Shown one piece after another: positions 63,291-64,000 of a stretch of 64,000 bases of DNA; position 1 is the stretch's first letter; each line of letters begins with the position of its first letter. The stretch is from Tubiluchus corallicola (lineage: Eukaryota; Priapulida; Priapulimorpha; Priapulimorphida; Tubiluchidae). Made by a program: the position numbers and the translations under genes. Below the pieces are notes generated by a model. That model saw nothing but the letters and a program-made list of their open reading frames with translations, did not search any database and had not been told where the DNA came from. Location: the NCBI GenBank assembly GCA_030141605.1, contig JAQGDQ010000091.1:606139-670138 (forward strand), read 5' to 3'.

Positions 63291-64000
63291 TCAATCCATT
63301 TTTGACAGAATGCCAAAAATAATAAAATATTCTGTGGAAAGCAGAAAATTTTATTTTCCAATTAATAATTTAAGCTATTGCTGTTCCACATTAGTACATG
63401 CTTTTGTACGTCGATTTCAATTTGATAAGATTTTTTGGGATATTTTTGTGTTTTTCATACCTCATTCACGCGTCTCTGTTTTTTATTGTGAAACGTTGGT
63501 AATTAAATTTTGAATTACAATGAGCTACGTTAATTATTATGCTGTAGTAGAAGCAAATTAAATGTCAGCAAATGGCATTTTTGGAAAATACCAACGCGGG
63601 AATAAATCGAGACAGCTATTAATCTGTATGAAATGCATACCAAAGAAATACTCAGTTTGCTCTTGTAAACTCACAAACACGTATCAAGCCTTTTCAATGC
63701 ATGCGCATTTAGTTATTTTATGTACTTGTGAATGTATGCGTTAGTTACCCGAGTTTTCAATCAAGTGTGTATTTTTAACTAGTTGCTATTTGTAGCTTGT
63801 ATAACTTCAATTTTACAAACTTCTGATACATAAAATTCGGTAATCTTATACTTTAAACTACATGGTAGCTACCTACCTAAGACTGACATCACGATAGCTT
63901 TAGTTGTGAAACGTGTGGTTTGGACCTGTGCAAGGTTTGTGTTTAAGTAAAACTGCAAATGGGTCGATTTTGACTATTATTTAGCAAACAAATAATATAT
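63291..64000. other. No recognisable feature
   Basis: AT-rich sequence to the window end. Open frames here are short, and the one reaching 63513 starts inside the foldback array. Confidence 0.5.

Noticed and set aside
63003-63513. Overlapping 100-, 140- and 67-codon frames with repeated CHF/CAIF motifs
   Set aside because: The repeating residues come from the GTGCCATTTTT array of the foldback-like element, and three frames are open at once.

Overview
The window is non-bacterial, intron-scale animal DNA. It is roughly two-thirds A+T by eye and has no dense gene order, no operons and no long open frames. It carries decayed non-LTR retrotransposons, a Tc1/mariner-type DNA transposon, MITE-like and foldback-like elements, a tRNA-derived fragment and many long microsatellites, chiefly TAG/CTA, TAA, GAT, TC and CA. 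This suits a metazoan, probably an invertebrate. The clade cannot be fixed from what is visible, and a marine invertebrate is only a guess from the repeat style.

Protein-coding content is very sparse. The two best host-gene candidates are short initiating exons on the + strand, at 16422-16515 and 54904-54997. Each has an ATG in good context, a hydrophilic peptide and a consensus 5' splice donor. Both are 94 nt from ATG to donor (31 codons plus one base), so both end in phase 1. They could be alternative first exons of one gene whose shared exons lie beyond the window, or first exons of two genes. I could not identify either protein. A few anonymous open stretches (5058-5501, 15787-16035, 20188-20340, 42653-43033) are listed at low confidence.

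Layout. 1-1085 is copy 1 of a dispersed repeat (R1), with copy 2 at 20590-21195. 10373-12905 is a second dispersed repeat (R2) interrupted by, or containing, a + strand LINE (10860-12355). A shorter R2 copy without reverse transcriptase sits at 57947-58475. 17756-18137 is a tandem repeat. 19540-20000 is a small LINE fragment. 25460-27962 is the best-preserved LINE, on the - strand, with an inactivating change in its catalytic box. 28191-28556 and 32017-32360 are microsatellites. 35106-36838 is a Tc1/mariner-type element with two 533-bp inverted arms around a truncated transposase, followed by a partial sibling (36841-37695). 37794-39290 holds TA repeats, a three-copy 160-bp tandem repeat and a degenerate long-period repeat. 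43731-43806 is a tRNA-like sequence. 47314-47620 is a MITE-like insertion. 49500-52012 is a decayed CR1/L2-like LINE running directly into a 585-bp CTA/TAG microsatellite. 57690-63290 holds three structures whose inverted ends are arrays of very short repeats, resembling foldback elements.

No genes here act together as a pathway. The window is best read as intronic or intergenic sequence shaped by mobile elements, with one or two promoter-proximal exons of an unidentified gene or genes.
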